The notes below the pieces were generated by a model that was not told the DNA's origin, did no database searches, and saw only the letters and a list, made by a program, of their open reading frames with translations. 64,000 nt of DNA from Doris montereyensis (lineage: Eukaryota > Mollusca > Gastropoda > Nudibranchia > Dorididae). Shown here in pieces: positions 37,225-52,649 of the stretch; position 1 is the first letter of the stretch, and each line of letters opens with the position of its first letter. Location: contig JAXRKP010001327.1 in the NCBI GenBank assembly GCA_037039925.1, forward strand, positions 32,501 through 96,500. The letters are read 5' to 3'. Position numbers and translations under genes: made by a program.

Positions 37225-38690
37225 TATAATATGATTTACACACATACCAAATTGTCAAACCTCTATTTAAAAAGTCAAATCTTGATCCAAATATCCTCAA
37301 AAAATTCAGGCCAGCTTTTAATCTCCCATTTATATCCAAAATCCTTGAAAAGATAGTCTTAAAACAGATAATGGGACATCTTGAGATCAATGGCCTCCAG
37401 GAGGTCTTTCAGTCAGCCTATAAGATAAGGCAAACCACAGCACAGAGACTGCTCTTGTGCGTGTCATTAATGACCTTCTGGATACCGTTGACAAAGGTTC
37501 CCTATCGATCTTGAATTTACTCGATTTATCAGCTGCTTTCGACACAATCGATCATGAAATTTTGATAAAAAAAACTTGAAATTACATACGGAATGTCTAG
37601 TACCGTACTAAAGTGGTTAAAATCTTACCTGTCACAGAGAAAGCAAGTTATAGTCAAAAACAAAAAGAAATCAAATGAATATCATCTAACTTGTGGGGTT
37701 CCTCAGGGATCAGTTCTAGGGCCTGTCCTTTTTGTCCTCCACATCGGACCACTTTCAGAAATATGTCTTAAACACAACATTTCCTATCACCAGTATGCAG
37801 ATGATACACAAATCTATGTTACCAACTTTGATAAACATTCCCCAAGTCCATCACCTTTAATAAATGTTAGTGTAATATGTATCATGGAAATAAAAGACTG
37901 GATGAAAGCAAATAAACTCAAGCTAAATGAAGATAAGACAGAAGTAATGATTGTTGGTAAAAAAAGAAGCTAAAAGAAGTAAAATCTCAAGATCTTAAAA
38001 TGTATTTGGGTGACATAATTGTTTACACTGTTGATACAGTAAAAAATTTGGGGACGATGCTTGATTGTTCACTATCCATGGACTGCCAACTAAATGATGT
38101 GTGCAAGATTATGATATTTGAATTAAAGAAAATATCTGCAATAAGACCCTTTTTATCCCCTGAAATGACCAAGAAACTTGTTGTTGCTTTAATATTTTCC
38201 AAGTTAGATTACTGCAATGCATTACTTTTTGGCCTCCCTAATGATAAAATTAGAAAATTGCAAATCATCCAGAATCATGCTGCAAGGCTCATTTTTCAAA
38301 AACGCAAAGGAGAAAATGTATCCCCTCTTTTGACAGAGCTTCATTGGCTCAAAGTCAAAGTTGAACAAAGGATAAAGTTCAAAGCATCAGTTTTGGTCTA
38401 TAGATGCTTTGACGGATCAGCCCCCCTCTATCTTTCCGACCTGATTTTAAAATAATCACAGCCAAGATCACTAAGATCCTCAGCAGACTCCACTCGTTAG
38501 TTACCCTCTAAAACGCACACAAATGGGCGAGCGGTCCATTTCTTCTTTCGGTCCACGTACGTGGAACGCATTGCCAATAACCATCATGCAGGCAGATAAA
38601 ATTTCTATTTTCAAGAAAAAGTTAAAAACGCACTATTTCTCTAAGCAATTTTGCTATTTGGCTTGATGATTTTGTGTCTAAATAATATAA
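37225..38690 (+). mobile_element. CR1/L2-like LINE, 3' half, degenerate
   Basis: RT motifs appear in order across frames: [37 protein letters not shown] (motif A), GVPQGSVLGPVLF (motif B) and YADDTQIY (motif C). Then come VKNLGTMLD, LDYCNALLFGLP, NHAARLIF and PLYLSDLI, the C-terminal pattern of CR1/L2-group proteins. At least three frameshifts or stops disable it. The 3' end near 38690 is followed by a (TA)n tract. The 5' half is missing. Confidence 0.88.
37593..38455 (+). pseudogene. LINE reverse transcriptase, two longest open segments
   Basis: Open segments 37593-37973 and 38000-38455 carry motifs B and C and the C-terminal region. They are separated by a frame break near 37975-38000, inside the element described at 37225-38690. 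Confidence 0.85.
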
Positions 38691-38758
38691 TTTACATTTA
38701 ATACCATTATGAATATTACTATGATATGTGTGTATATATGTGTATACATATGTATGTG

Positions 38759-38761
<3 letters not shown>

Positions 38762-38848
<87 letters not shown>
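38762..38848. repeat. (TA)n microsatellite
   Basis: About 40 TA units with a small TACTA interruption, between the LINE end and a repeat family H copy. Confidence 0.97.
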
Positions 38849-38849
<1 letters not shown>

Positions 38850-38970
38850 GATCTAAATCTAAGCAGTACCTAAGGGTGATGTCAGAAGAAAAACAGAAAG
38901 GAGGAGGAAGAAATGAAAAAGACGGTGATGATAAGGAAAGTAAGCAGAAGGCTATTTAGATAGTTCCTTT
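38842..38970 (-). repeat. Repeat family H copy (reverse, partial)
   Basis: On the minus strand GAACTATCTAAATAG, ATCACCGTCTTTTTC and TTTTTCTTCTGACATCACC match successive blocks of 5530-5800. Confidence 0.6.
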
Positions 38971-38974
38971 GTGT

Positions 38975-40020
38975 GATGGTCGGAACAGCAATAAGGTTCG
39001 ATGGATCAAAACCCCTGCTCGGACGCCAAGGGCCACCAGGGGGCCGAGATGAAACACATTGAATGGTACAGGTGTTGTTTATATTATAAGCATTGTGTTG
39101 TCTTCGACTAACACCAGGTTTGCCACGTCGTTTATTATTGTTGTAGCTTAGAATGATGCTGCCAGTGTGGTGTAAAAAAAAAGTAGGATGAATACAATAA
39201 TGCCGAAAATGGATATAAACAACTAAAACTAAAACCGATGTAGAATGGCAGGATCTTCACAAAGCATTGGGATGAAACAATCTTAAAACATAGTTTATAA
39301 GAATTTCACTGTTTAAAAATGTCGATATATATCACAAAAATATCCCAGAATGTTTAAAATCGAACTGTTAAAGATTCCAGATGAATATACAGCTAGATTT
39401 AGATCTATGTCATGTAAAACTTGGCGAAAACACCGAGAGCACAAACAACGCAGCCGATCAGGCGCAACATATAATAACTGACCCAATAAGAGTCAATAAC
39501 TGTATCATATTTTATAACAACCCGAAACAGCTTTTAAACTAGTCATGAGTTTTATTTCAAACAAAAAGAACATATAGGCCAATACGAAGAAATTGAGGAC
39601 ATATTCAGATCTAATTTTTAGTACGTAACAACATTCAAAACGGTAAACAAATAGATAAGTACCGGTACATGATTGTATCAATAAGCCAGTGTCTAGATCT
39701 TCGTCCAGATCAAGATTCTAGATCTTTATCTAGATTTAGAGCTAGTGGATTCATGTTTAAATAATCAATTTGATTAAAATAACAGAACATTTGATTATGA
39801 TTATATCCCTCAAGATGTAGATTTAGAATTAGATATCTAGAGCTAGTTTCTAGTCTAGATCCAGGAAAATGTGACATCGCCATGTCATTTATGGGGATTT
39901 ATTGACCACTTGTGTTTAACATCGTTGCCGTTATTCCCAACACGGGAATGCTGCTTTTCTCATTCCCAACCGTGTTGGAAATATTACTTTACCAACGGCC
40001 AGCACTGCCTAATCGATATT
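38975..40020. other. Intergenic, TCTAGATC-rich at the right, no gene seen
   Basis: Between 39690 and 39860 there are many AGATCT and TCTAGA hexamers, like those inside the P element. No exon or ORF is supported. Confidence 0.5.
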
Positions 40021-40022
40021 AT

Positions 40023-40992
<970 letters not shown>

Positions 40993-41089
40993 GTATATTA
41001 AAGCACACACACCACATGTAGATCTAAATCTGATGTTGAATCGTGAATCGTTCCCATCCAGCAGATTTATCTGTAATTTACTAAACCCT

Positions 41090-41114
41090 GGGGGGGGGGG
41101 GGGGGGGGGGGGGG
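41090..41114. repeat. Run of 25 G
   Basis: Uninterrupted guanines lie just beyond the (GA)n tract; potentially G-quadruplex forming and hard to sequence accurately. Confidence 0.95.
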
Positions 41115-41194
41115 AGAGAGATAATGAAAATGTCAAATAATAACAACACGGTATTATCATTATTATACCTTAAGAAAGATTTCCAAAAAAGGGC

Positions 41195-42484
41195 AATTTG
41201 CGGGACTGCAAAAACTGGAGGGGAATAACGCTCTTGTCTATCCCTAGTAAAATTCTTGCAAAAGTAATAATACAACGAATATCAAATGCCGTTGATACCT
41301 ACAGAGGAAATAAACAGGCAGGGTTTAGGAAGGGAAGAAACTGGTCGGACTAAATTTTCACATTAAAAAATATTATAGAGCAATGCAATTAATTGCAGAG
41401 ACAACTAACTGTATGTTAACTTCATTGACTGTGAAAAGGCGTTGGATGGCCTCCATCGAGAAAGTAGTTTGGAAAATTCTAAGAAATTATGGAATATCCC
41501 AACATCTTGTTCAGCTCATTAAAGGTTTCTACAATGAATTCACATGTAAAGTTGGAAATAGCAATCAAAAGTTTGAAATCAAGACTAGTGTCAGACAAGG
41601 GTGCGTGATGTCAGCAACCCTCTTCATTATTGTTATAGACTGGGTGATGAAGCAGACAACTAGTGATCAACACAAAGGAATTAGATGGACTCTCTTCTCT
41701 TCGCTAGAGGATATAAATTTCGCTGACGATTTGGCGATATTGGCACACTCACATCATCACATGCAAGAAAAACATCACGGCTAAGCTCTTTTGGTCAACA
41801 GATATGTTCAAAAATAAGCCTTACAAAATCTGAAATAATAACATTAAATATCCAAAATCCCTCTCCAATCCTCATCAATAACAATAGCGTATAAACAACC
41901 AAGAAATTGACATATTTAGGCACCGTTCTTATAAGTAGCGGAGGAGCTGACAAAGACATTAACAAAGCAAGAAACTCATTCAAACTACTTCACAATGTAT
42001 GAATAACAAAAGAATACAATATAAAAACAAAAATAAAAATCTACCAAAGCTGTGTCCTATCAACTATACTATATGGATCTGAATGCTGGGGGATGACGGA
42101 CAGAGACATGAACAAGTTATCCTCACTCCGCACCAAGTGCCTGTGAAAAATTCTAAATATATTTTGGCCAAACAAAATTTTAAACGAGGCTTTTCTCCGA
42201 AAATGCAAAATAGACCACATGCAAGACATCCTTCTTAAGAGAAGGTGGAGGTGGAAAGGGTATGTTCTAAGAAAAGAAGAGGGGAACATCACCAAGACTG
42301 CCCTACATTGGACCCCTGAAAGGAAAAGGAGACGTGGCAGGCCAAAAACAACTTGGAGAAGAACAGCAGAGAATGAGATTAAAGACTGGGATTCCATTAA
42401 GACGCTTGCCATGGAAAAAGAGATGGAGATCCTTTAGTGCTGCCCTACATGCCAACTGCACGATGTGGAGTAAGCAAGTAAGTA
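41195..42484 (+). mobile_element. LINE remnant, 5'-truncated
   Basis: Frames show NWRGITLLSIPSKILAKVII, KQAGFRKGRN, VNFIDCEKALDGLHRES (motif A), FYNEFTCKVGN, RQGCVMSATLF (motif B), INFADDLAILAHS (motif C), KKLTYLGTVL, YGSECW and finally HWTPERKRRRGRPKTTWRR. The last is a common C-terminal signature of invertebrate LINE proteins. The 3' end AAGCAAGTAAGTAA resembles the short tandem tail of such elements. Several frame breaks; inactive; clade not assigned. Confidence 0.87.
41383..41784 (+). pseudogene. LINE RT segment with ADD motif
   Basis: The longest open piece of the element at 41195-42484, covering motif B and the FADDLA catalytic motif C. It is cut by frameshift at both ends. Confidence 0.82.
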
Positions 42485-42499
42485 ACTATCATCAGATGT

Positions 42500-43480
42500 T
42501 TAAATTCATAAATTAGTCATTACAAAAATACAAAGTCTAGATCTATTCCCCAATCTAACTAGGATCATGCTGAGGACCATCATTTATCGTTAATAAAGAA
42601 TAGTGCCAATGTCCACTCGTTACCAATGGCGAACCGAATGAGTGGCAAGCTCATTTCACCTTCACCATTTATGACGAATAGTGGTGATATACATCCGTCA
42701 TTAATGGCGAATAGTGCTGGCAGATATAAATTATATAACCAGAAGTAGAACTAAGTCAGTTGATGGAAACTCCCTGCTGCATAAGGCGAGGGTCTAATCC
42801 CAACACTCGGTTGGGATAAGAAAAATAACGACAGCTGTTTAAAATAGAAAGCAACGGGAAAAGGGTCGGAAGGGGTGTTACAATATAAATGGTTTCTATC
42901 AAGTACCAATACTAGTGAACCATGTGAAATCCTTTTGACAAGAGGAGAAAAATCTTCTTAAGTAAATTATCCCCTCTAGCCCCATGCACAGACATTCTCT
43001 TTATTTCATACAAGATCAAGAAAACATCCAATATATGCGCTCGGTATAATCATTGCAAAGCTTCAAATAATTATTTAACAAAAAAAAATGGACAGAAAAT
43101 ATAACATTGAAAATGTGAGTGAAGGTGAAGTATTTTTTCCATCATGGTCAACATCAACTCTTAGATAAATATCTTGAGATCTTTTCTTATTTTATTACGT
43201 ATATAATAACACTTCAACAATGCAGAACATGTTTGAAACATTCACGTAAAATTATGTAAAATGTAAAACAAGTATTTGATTTGATTCTTCAACATTATGA
43301 GAAAGGGAATTGCAATTGACATATTTAACAAAGCTGTGAACACAGTGATTTCCATGGGAAACAAAGCAACACAATTGAATTCTGAGTCAATTGAGTTCAA
43401 AGATTAGATATAAGAAAAAAGAAAAAAATCTTCTTCAAACAGTTACTACCGGTATTAGTGTTTAGATATGCAAACAAGCT
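42500..43480. other. Intergenic; no gene seen
   Basis: A degenerate ATGGCGAATAGTG phrase repeats three times at 42590-42720. A possible worn tRNA-derived SINE lies at 42750-42815 (GTCAGTTGATGG, GTCTAATCCCAAC). Confidence 0.4.
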
Positions 43481-43484
43481 GGCT

Positions 43485-43650
43485 ATAGACCATTTGGACC
43501 AGCTGACGTAATACGCGATACCATTTGGTCCAGTAAAAAGATACGACCAAAAAGATATGTCACATGTATACCATTTGGACCAGTAAAAAGATACGACCAA
43601 AAAGATATCGCACATGTAAAATGATGTATATCATTTGGACCAATAAATTA
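43485..43650. repeat. 50-bp direct repeat, about 2.5 copies
   Basis: CCATTTGGTCCAGTAAAAAG at 43521 recurs with one change at 43571. Partial copies flank both sides. Confidence 0.85.
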
Positions 43651-45940
<2,290 letters not shown>

Positions 45941-45941
45941 T

Positions 45942-46726
45942 TCATTTAAGCATTATGATTGTCATTTTATGTAATTTTGCTATTGTGATACATTTTATTT
46001 TCCTGAGACAACATTGAAGATTCGTAAGCACACTGATAATTTGAGTACGTAGACGAAGGAAAGATGGTATGATTCTTGCGCTCCCATCAACGTGTGTTGG
46101 TTGCAGTAGCATATCAAGGTATGTGCACAAATCTTCAGCTCTTTCTAAACAGCGTATGATTTTTCCAGGTTGATGTAGGGCATGGCTGTATTCTAAAAGG
46201 ATGGCAACATGCTCAATGACATGATGAAGCTCTAGCTTGGTATCAACTATGTTTGAGATGGCCTTTTTCAAAATTGGATCACATTCAAGATCTGGACTTT
46301 GAATATTGTATGAGTTAGATGGACTCAACACTTCCATCCGCAAAGATTCTCCTGAGCACATGCTAATACTAGAATTCGATCGAAAAGGATTAGTTGGTTT
46401 ATTAATTTCATGTTTGATTTCAGGAACAGAGCCTGAGGCTGGATCTTTCGTATATGAATAACAATTAGTTTTGATGGGTCTAATTGATTCAGCTTTTGAA
46501 TCCGTGACTTCAGATGTCAGCAATAATTTCAACTTGATATTGGCCAATTTCTAAAATGACTTTTCAAGCCTATCGCGGCTTGTTTAGCATTTCCAACATA
46601 TTTTCCTTTGCTTGAAATTCTGCTTACAGCCTCTGCAACCCGACATGCCATATTGTAGAGAATAATTACGACTTGAGGGTGCTGGTTTTGTCGATGAAAG
46701 AGGGCTAATTTGTACCATCGGGACAT
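45942..46726 (-). pseudogene. RBR-like gene, C-terminal region in two frames
   Basis: After the RING2 region the coding sense moves to a second frame (46529-46726, RWYKLALFHRQNQHPQ and NMACRVAEAVSRISS) and then a third (45942-46547). The last piece is rich in helix, with HHVIEHVAILLEYSHALHQP and CLERAEDLCTYLDMLL, loosely like the Ariadne helical domain. It ends in TAA at 45942. The frame changes fall near 46705-46730 and 46540-46555. Confidence 0.6.
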
Positions 46727-47475
46727 TTCGCCATCTTGTGTCCATTTTTACTTTGACTATTCAAACGCTGTTTCAACTTATTGTCTTCAATCTGAAATTT
46801 TTGAATACAAGACTCATGCAAATCACATTGCAATTCAGGCACTTCTTTTCCACATGGCCAGCACATGACACAACCACAAACGCAATTTTTTAATCCTGAA
46901 AATTGGAAATTTGCTTGAATGGTAGCTCCACACTTTGGACACGATTTACCCTTGAGAACCATATCAGGAAATTCTTTATCTTCTAATTTTCGGTGAAAGT
47001 TGTCATGATCCAGGGATGTTATACGTCTCTGATAAATTTGTGCAACAACACAACTTATTGGCCAGTGTGGCTGTAACATACAAGAAAAGCACTTTTGATA
47101 CAAACATAAACATGTAACATTGATATTTTGATCATTATCATTTGATTGTTGGGAATTCTTTGCAAAAATAATTCTTTGACAAGAAGGATTTGTGCAGAGT
47201 TTCAGTTGTGGAGTATTTTCTATAGTACTTTTCCACATCACGAATTGATAGTCACGAACATTTTGCACTGGTAAAATGGACAGCATTGTAATAGGATCAA
47301 CAGTAAAGGGGCATCCTTCTTCAATGCATTTAAACTTAGCATGATGATCAACCTTGCTTGACTGAAGACGAAAACTGGCTTTCCAACAATTTTCACAGAA
47401 CCAATGACTGCAAATGCACAAAGCAAGTGGATAAAAAAAACTCATTTTTAGTGAATTCTTGTAAACAAATCCCAC
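46705..47475 (-). CDS. RBR (RING1-IBR-RING2) region of a ubiquitin-ligase-like gene
   Basis: RING1 is completed by CSHWFCENCW and CIEEGC. IBR reads LCTNPSCQRIIF, TCLC, then CFSCMLQPHWPISC. RING2 reads CPKCGATIQ, then SGLKNCVCGCVMCWPCG. RBR enzymes pass ubiquitin through a RING2 cysteine in a GGCNHMxC context; here the aligned segment is SGLKNCVC, with leucine at the catalytic position and no following His. The zinc ligands look intact. The first two RING1 cysteines (LCGIC) lie in the other frame, upstream of an 8-base A run (T run in the gene) at 47433-47440; removing one base would join the two. It may be a catalytically dead relative, a pseudogene, or a gene with assembly indels. Confidence 0.75.
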   Translation of the reverse strand: MGFVYKNSLKMSFFYPLALCICSHWFCENCWKASFRLQSSKVDHHAKFKCIEEGCPFTVDPITMLSILPVQNVRDYQFVMWKSTIENTPQLKLCTNPSCQRIIFAKNSQQSNDNDQNINVTCLCLYQKCFSCMLQPHWPISCVVAQIYQRRITSLDHDNFHRKLEDKEFPDMVLKGKSCPKCGATIQANFQFSGLKNCVCGCVMCWPCGKEVPELQCDLHESCIQKFQIEDNKLKQRLNSQSKNGHKMAKCPDGTN

Positions 47476-49257
47476 AAAGAAGAGGACTATTTGGTCCTTG
47501 TTTGACAGAATGTCCTTTCATCTTCTTTGATAAAACAGTCTCAGCAGGTGAAATTTCAGATTGAAATTCTTCATTAAACTGTTTATTAGAATCCGGATCT
47601 AGGAGTAATGTCAAATATGTTACACTGCTCGAGTCTTCTGCCCACTCTAGCGAATGAGGATAATCAATTATTTGAGTGTTCCATTTGCAAGCAGATGCCA
47701 GCAAGTTGAATGAATGCAAGGCTTTCTGATTGACATTCTCTTTAAGGCTGATTTGTTTCTTTCTCTTGATTTGACGTGTGTCAAGAGAGTTCAAGACAGT
47801 TAATGCCTTTTGCATTATTTCATGAACTGATGTTATCTCTTCCTGGCAAAGCGGGGCTAAAATGTTGTCAGGGTTATTCAATGGCAATGTGGAGTTCAAT
47901 TCAACCCTGTACTGATCAGCACTATTTTTCCTTCCTTCAAAAAAGGAAAATACTAAGTACAATGTTAGATCAAGATACGAGATGTCTGGAAGTGGTGCTT
48001 TACAGTTCAAAACAAAATTCTGATATGTCAACTGTGATATATCAATAATGAATCGACGTGGTTTACACTGAGCTTCTTTATATCTTAACTTGAAATCCTT
48101 TCTTAAATTATCAGGTCTAGTGGTAAATCGTGAGAGAAATACCATCAATGAGTTGCCTTTCACAATTTTGTTGTTTTTAAGTAGATCATCAACATGTTCG
48201 TCAACCTTGAAATGAGTCTTATCAGAAAGAGCATGCTCGATAGTTGTAACTGTTGGTGAAGTTGTATTTTCATCTGCTTGCTTTTTACAGTCAACTTCTG
48301 ATGTTTCATCATTACTGTTATCTGTGCTCTTGTCAATCAATAATTGTGATTCAGATGAAGAGCCGTTTAAGTCACATTTTATAACAATATCTAATGTAAA
48401 AAAATCCCTCAGCTTTAAAGAAGCGCATGGTCTAGATGATATTATGAATTCACCATCATCTGTCTCCTCCTCCATGTCATTGTGGAATATTGACTTTTTG
48501 TTTGGTGCAAAAATAAAGTCTTCCATTGAACTCTTTAGTTGATGAGATTTTTTTTTCGAGTGCCTTTTTTCAATAGAGGAGTCAGAATATAAATATTTAA
48601 ATCTTCTGGGTAATCGTTTGGGAAAGCGTGTCCTTTCATAGTGTGGGTCATCATTCTTTTCTTCAATGAAGTCATAATTGTCTTCAAAATATTGCTCTGT
48701 ATCAGAAGGATTAGGGACAATGTTATTTTGTGTGGCCTTAACCTTTCTTCTATTCAGAGCCCTTTCTTTCTTTGATGGAAGCTTCAGATTTCTTCTGTAT
48801 GAATAATTTGTTATTTTGTGCTTTTTCTTTTTGGGTGAAAGTCTAAACATCTTACTTTTAATTCTCATAAATCTACATCGGTTGGACCAGATATATTCCA
48901 TTGAAGTACTTGCATATTTTGAACAACATAAAGAGAAAGTGCCAGATTCTTTTGAGAATGTAACTTTTTCACACCTTCTTTTATATCCTTTGTCATCTAT
49001 ATCTAAAAATATTCCATTTATCACAAAATTATCAGAACTCATTATAGTAGCAACTTGCTGTGATAATTTCTTCCACTTTCTTCGCCGTGTAAAGAATGAC
49101 TTGACATTTTGCCCCTCTCCTTTATCTTTAATATGAACCAAACGATATTGTTTCTCTTTCCACATTTTGGTTTCCCATGCAATTTTGTCACTAGCTACAA
49201 AGAAAGTGAGTTTCTCTCTTAGATTTATGGGACCAGCTTTTATCAGCGATTTAAATT
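47393..49257 (-). CDS. RBR-like gene, N-terminal 590-codon ORF
   Basis: A long open frame without introns runs from the ATG at 49165 (open upstream in the same frame to about 49257, reading LREKLTFFVASDKIAWETK). It ends with LLCGICLQEFTKNEFF, the first half of RING1, before the frameshift at the homopolymer. The N-terminal 200 residues are basic, followed by an acidic and serine-rich stretch, then a folded-looking region (RRFIIDISQLTYQNFVLN, LTLYLVFSFFEG) for which I recognise no family. The absence of stops over 590 codons argues for recent or present function. Intronless structure suggests a retrogene or a single large exon. Confidence 0.75.
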
Positions 49258-49878
49258 ATGATTAACTGTGTCATTCCTTGGACTTGACATAAAATTGTTG
49301 TCATTTTCACCCAAAGTATAATCAAAAATGAAAAAAATATAACATCATGTTCATAAGGTAGGACACAATGTTGTGAGGACTGGGAATCTCTTCTTAAATG
49401 TTCTACTGAGTCAGAAGGAGATTGTTTAACTGGAACATTAGTCATATATATATATTTGATATTGACAGCATACTTTTTATCTTATTTCTTACAAAATGCA
49501 GCTCTTTTCCTTTAAAGTCCTCTCCTTCTTTTGAATATTATATCTTCAATAGTAGCAGCAGACTGGTCTCGCAGTAATAAAAGACGCTTGCCCTTTACTG
49601 TGTATTCTGACATAATGTTGGTCCTAAAGAATCTCAGTGTTGATATTTTGTATTGTAACATCTCTCTCTGTGTATCGATCCTGTGCTAGAGTCTTCAAAG
49701 CAAGTAAGTTTCTTTCTGTTTTCAGTTGTACTGGTATGTTTGTGTCTTCTTTATTTGAGTTTTGATGTTCTTTAATAGAACACTTGAAATCAAAATACGA
49801 GTGGATTCCCTGACAGCAGCGAATGATTCTGCTATGTTTTACATTTTCTCCTCTCTTCCAAGGCATAATTTCCTTCAT
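49251..49878 (-). pseudogene. Probable upstream coding sequence of the RBR-like gene, multiple frames
   Basis: Coding-like segments continue upstream in alternating frames: DYTLGENDNNFMSSPRNDTV (49260-49330), MTNVPVKQSPSDSVEHLRRD (49380-49445), EDFKGKELHFVRNKIK (49480-49525), MSEYTVKGKRLLLLRDQSAA (49530-49620) and an 84-codon ORF from 49878 (MKEIMPWKRGENVKHSR). Each switch is a small indel or an unrecognised intron. None of this was assigned to a family. Confidence 0.4.
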
Positions 49879-49879
49879 T

Positions 49880-52645
49880 TATCACTTCCCAAATTTTACA
49901 GCCTGAAAAAAATATGGAAAGTAAACAACAGATTAAATAAAGACATGATTGATGTAAACCTCTTTTTCCATTATCAGGAAACTATCAAAGATAAATATAA
50001 AACTGTCAGTTAATAAATGCTTAAATTTTAAACAGTCTAAGCAAACATTTATTCAATAAAAACATTCCAAAGAAAAATAAATAATTTTTTATAATAAAAA
50101 AAGATGTATGCAATGACTGGAAATATGTTTGTTATTTGTAACGCATATATTTGATTTAAATAGATTTACTTCATTTAGTTACATAATAACAACAAAATGA
50201 TTTATTTGTAAAAACCTCTATTTTCTTATTTTAATGCATGTTTTCCGTAACAAGCTTTGTTGATTATAAAAGAGCGAATATCATCTCTTATAGTTTTCGA
50301 CTCTCTACTCTCATATACATCCTCTTTCACAAGCCTAGCCTCAAGGCCAAAAGTATATATTGCACGACCAGTATTTAAAGGTGAAGATGTCTTTCTTGTT
50401 TGAACTTATCAAAGGCAGATTACATTGTTTCATATGAAAGATAGGAAATTGTTTTCCGTTTTTCCCCTTTTCTTTTTTCCTAGTAGTTTTATCAAGAAAA
50501 TAGAATTTAAAAAATTAATAAAGCTCAAAAGAAAAGAAAAAGAAAGGTATTAATAAATTCAGTGTAAAAAGTTGAAATCAGAACACCAAGGAACAATATA
50601 CATTTTAACCCTCTCAGCGGCAGCTTTTATATTCATGAGCAAATTTGAGTCCACCTTATCCCTGCATACGTAATGACATTTTTCTTTTGAAGTTTGTAAC
50701 ATAAGAACGCATTGTGATGTGAAAATTCCATCGTAGTCTATTTTCATTGGCCTATTCTCTCAAAACTTTGATTCTGGTTGGAGTTCAAGCTTACAATTAA
50801 TTCTTGACCCTGACTGGTTCATGATCTTCAGGCCCCCTTAAATGACCACTCAGAAGATGAATATATTTATAAATCATCATTACATTTCACTCCAGCCATT
50901 GAAAGTCATTGCGTCACAGTGGACGGCTGTTGTAATAGATTAGCTAGCCGGGAAGACTCACTCTAAAAGACTGAAAAGTATGTGATGCCTTTTTAAAAAA
51001 CTGGAATGCATTTATCGATCTCAAATTGAAAAGAGAAGAAGGATGATAACATAAACTACAAAATTGACCCAGAAATAGCAAAATTATTTGAGTTTTACAA
51101 AATTAAAAAATAATTATACCCAGGTATTTTTTTATCATAAACTTGTTATTTCTCATCTGACTTTGAGGGGATTTGGACTGGATTTATTCTGTTTGATATT
51201 GGAGTTAATTTATTTCTACTTTAGACTTGACATCATGATTTTCAGGATTTGTATTAGGCCTTATGAAGTACCCAGAAAGGTGTGAATTTAACACTAACGT
51301 TTGTAAGACACAACGCTTCCCCGTGGCTTTGCTGATAAATCTTTCTCAAGTGCCATCTGGCTCAAAATACAGACTTGTGATTGGTCACGCTTTCCAAGAC
51401 ATGCTCTCATCTCAGGCAATCTAAAAGATCAAGCACACCAAAGATTTATAGCAATTGCTCATGAAGAATTTGTAGGTAGATTTAAGTTTTACTTATTATA
51501 TTATTTTAACAAAAGCTTTCTGTTTTTGTTTCACCTATTCTGATATTTAAATAGATCCTAAGATTGGGCGAGAAAAAATAAAGATACAAACTACATTGTA
51601 TTTTTAATCATTGAGAAAATGTGTATTAGAATTATTTTCCTTTGATAAATCTATATTTTCCACCCTTTTTGACGAGTCAAAGATTAATTTCAATGTTTAA
51701 GTGCAATACACACGATAGAAGAACTGTAAACCGAATACAGTGAAATTTTTATTTTTTATTTTCACAAATTTACATAACTCATCACTGCCATTGTACTAAA
51801 ATCTTGGTCCTTTTGATGTAGCTGATTGCCTCAAGGGTGGTATGAAATTATCGAGATGTCTCCACCTATTTCAGGTGGCTTTGGGCTCTTTGCCGTCGAG
51901 GGGTTGAAACAACTAATGTGCCTTTTCTATTTTTGTTACTCTAAGACTTTTATTTTTTCCTTTTAGACATGAATGCCCTCTAGATTTAGATCCATTAGAT
52001 TTTATCTGCATTCGTTCTGCATTTAGTTCTTGAATCAAATTCGTCTTTATCAGTTCGTTTTCGGTTCGTAAAAATGTAATAATAATGACATTTCATTTTT
52101 TGCACTGTTCTAATATATGTTCAACCGTTCAAATCAGTCAAAATGAAAAGCCCCATGCAACCCTATATACATAATTTTGAGCAAAACATCACTTAATATT
52201 AATGTACTAAAATTAAACACTTCTTAACGTGCATCTTTTGTTAATAGAAATAAATCTATAACCCTCAAACAGCTTCTATAAATTTGTGATTTGCACCCAG
52301 ATTCGAAATCATGTGCTGGATGACAATATGTCAAGCTAAAAGATGTGAGCAAAAATTATAAATTTTCTGTAATGAAGACAACCATCATTGAACTATCATT
52401 AGTATTAATATGTTATGTACTGTTTGCATTTATCAATCTTATAATGACAAAGAAAAACATTACTTGGCAGTATACATTATATAAAATGTAGTTGTTTATT
52501 CAATAATGAAGTCAGGGAGCAGCATGAATTTGGACATATATAGATAAGTAGAGGGTGACCAAGACAAATGGACACTCCTGTTTTCCCTGATAACAACTAT
52601 ATTTTTCAAGGGATTTCCTTGACACTTTATATAGATAAATAAAGT
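49880..52645. other. AT-rich intergenic DNA, no gene seen
   Basis: A 62-codon minus-strand ORF at 50559-50747 (MKIDYDGIFTSQCVLMLQTS) looks protein-like but has no recognised domain or partner exon. Nothing else is supported. Confidence 0.45.
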
Positions 52646-52649
52646 AGCC

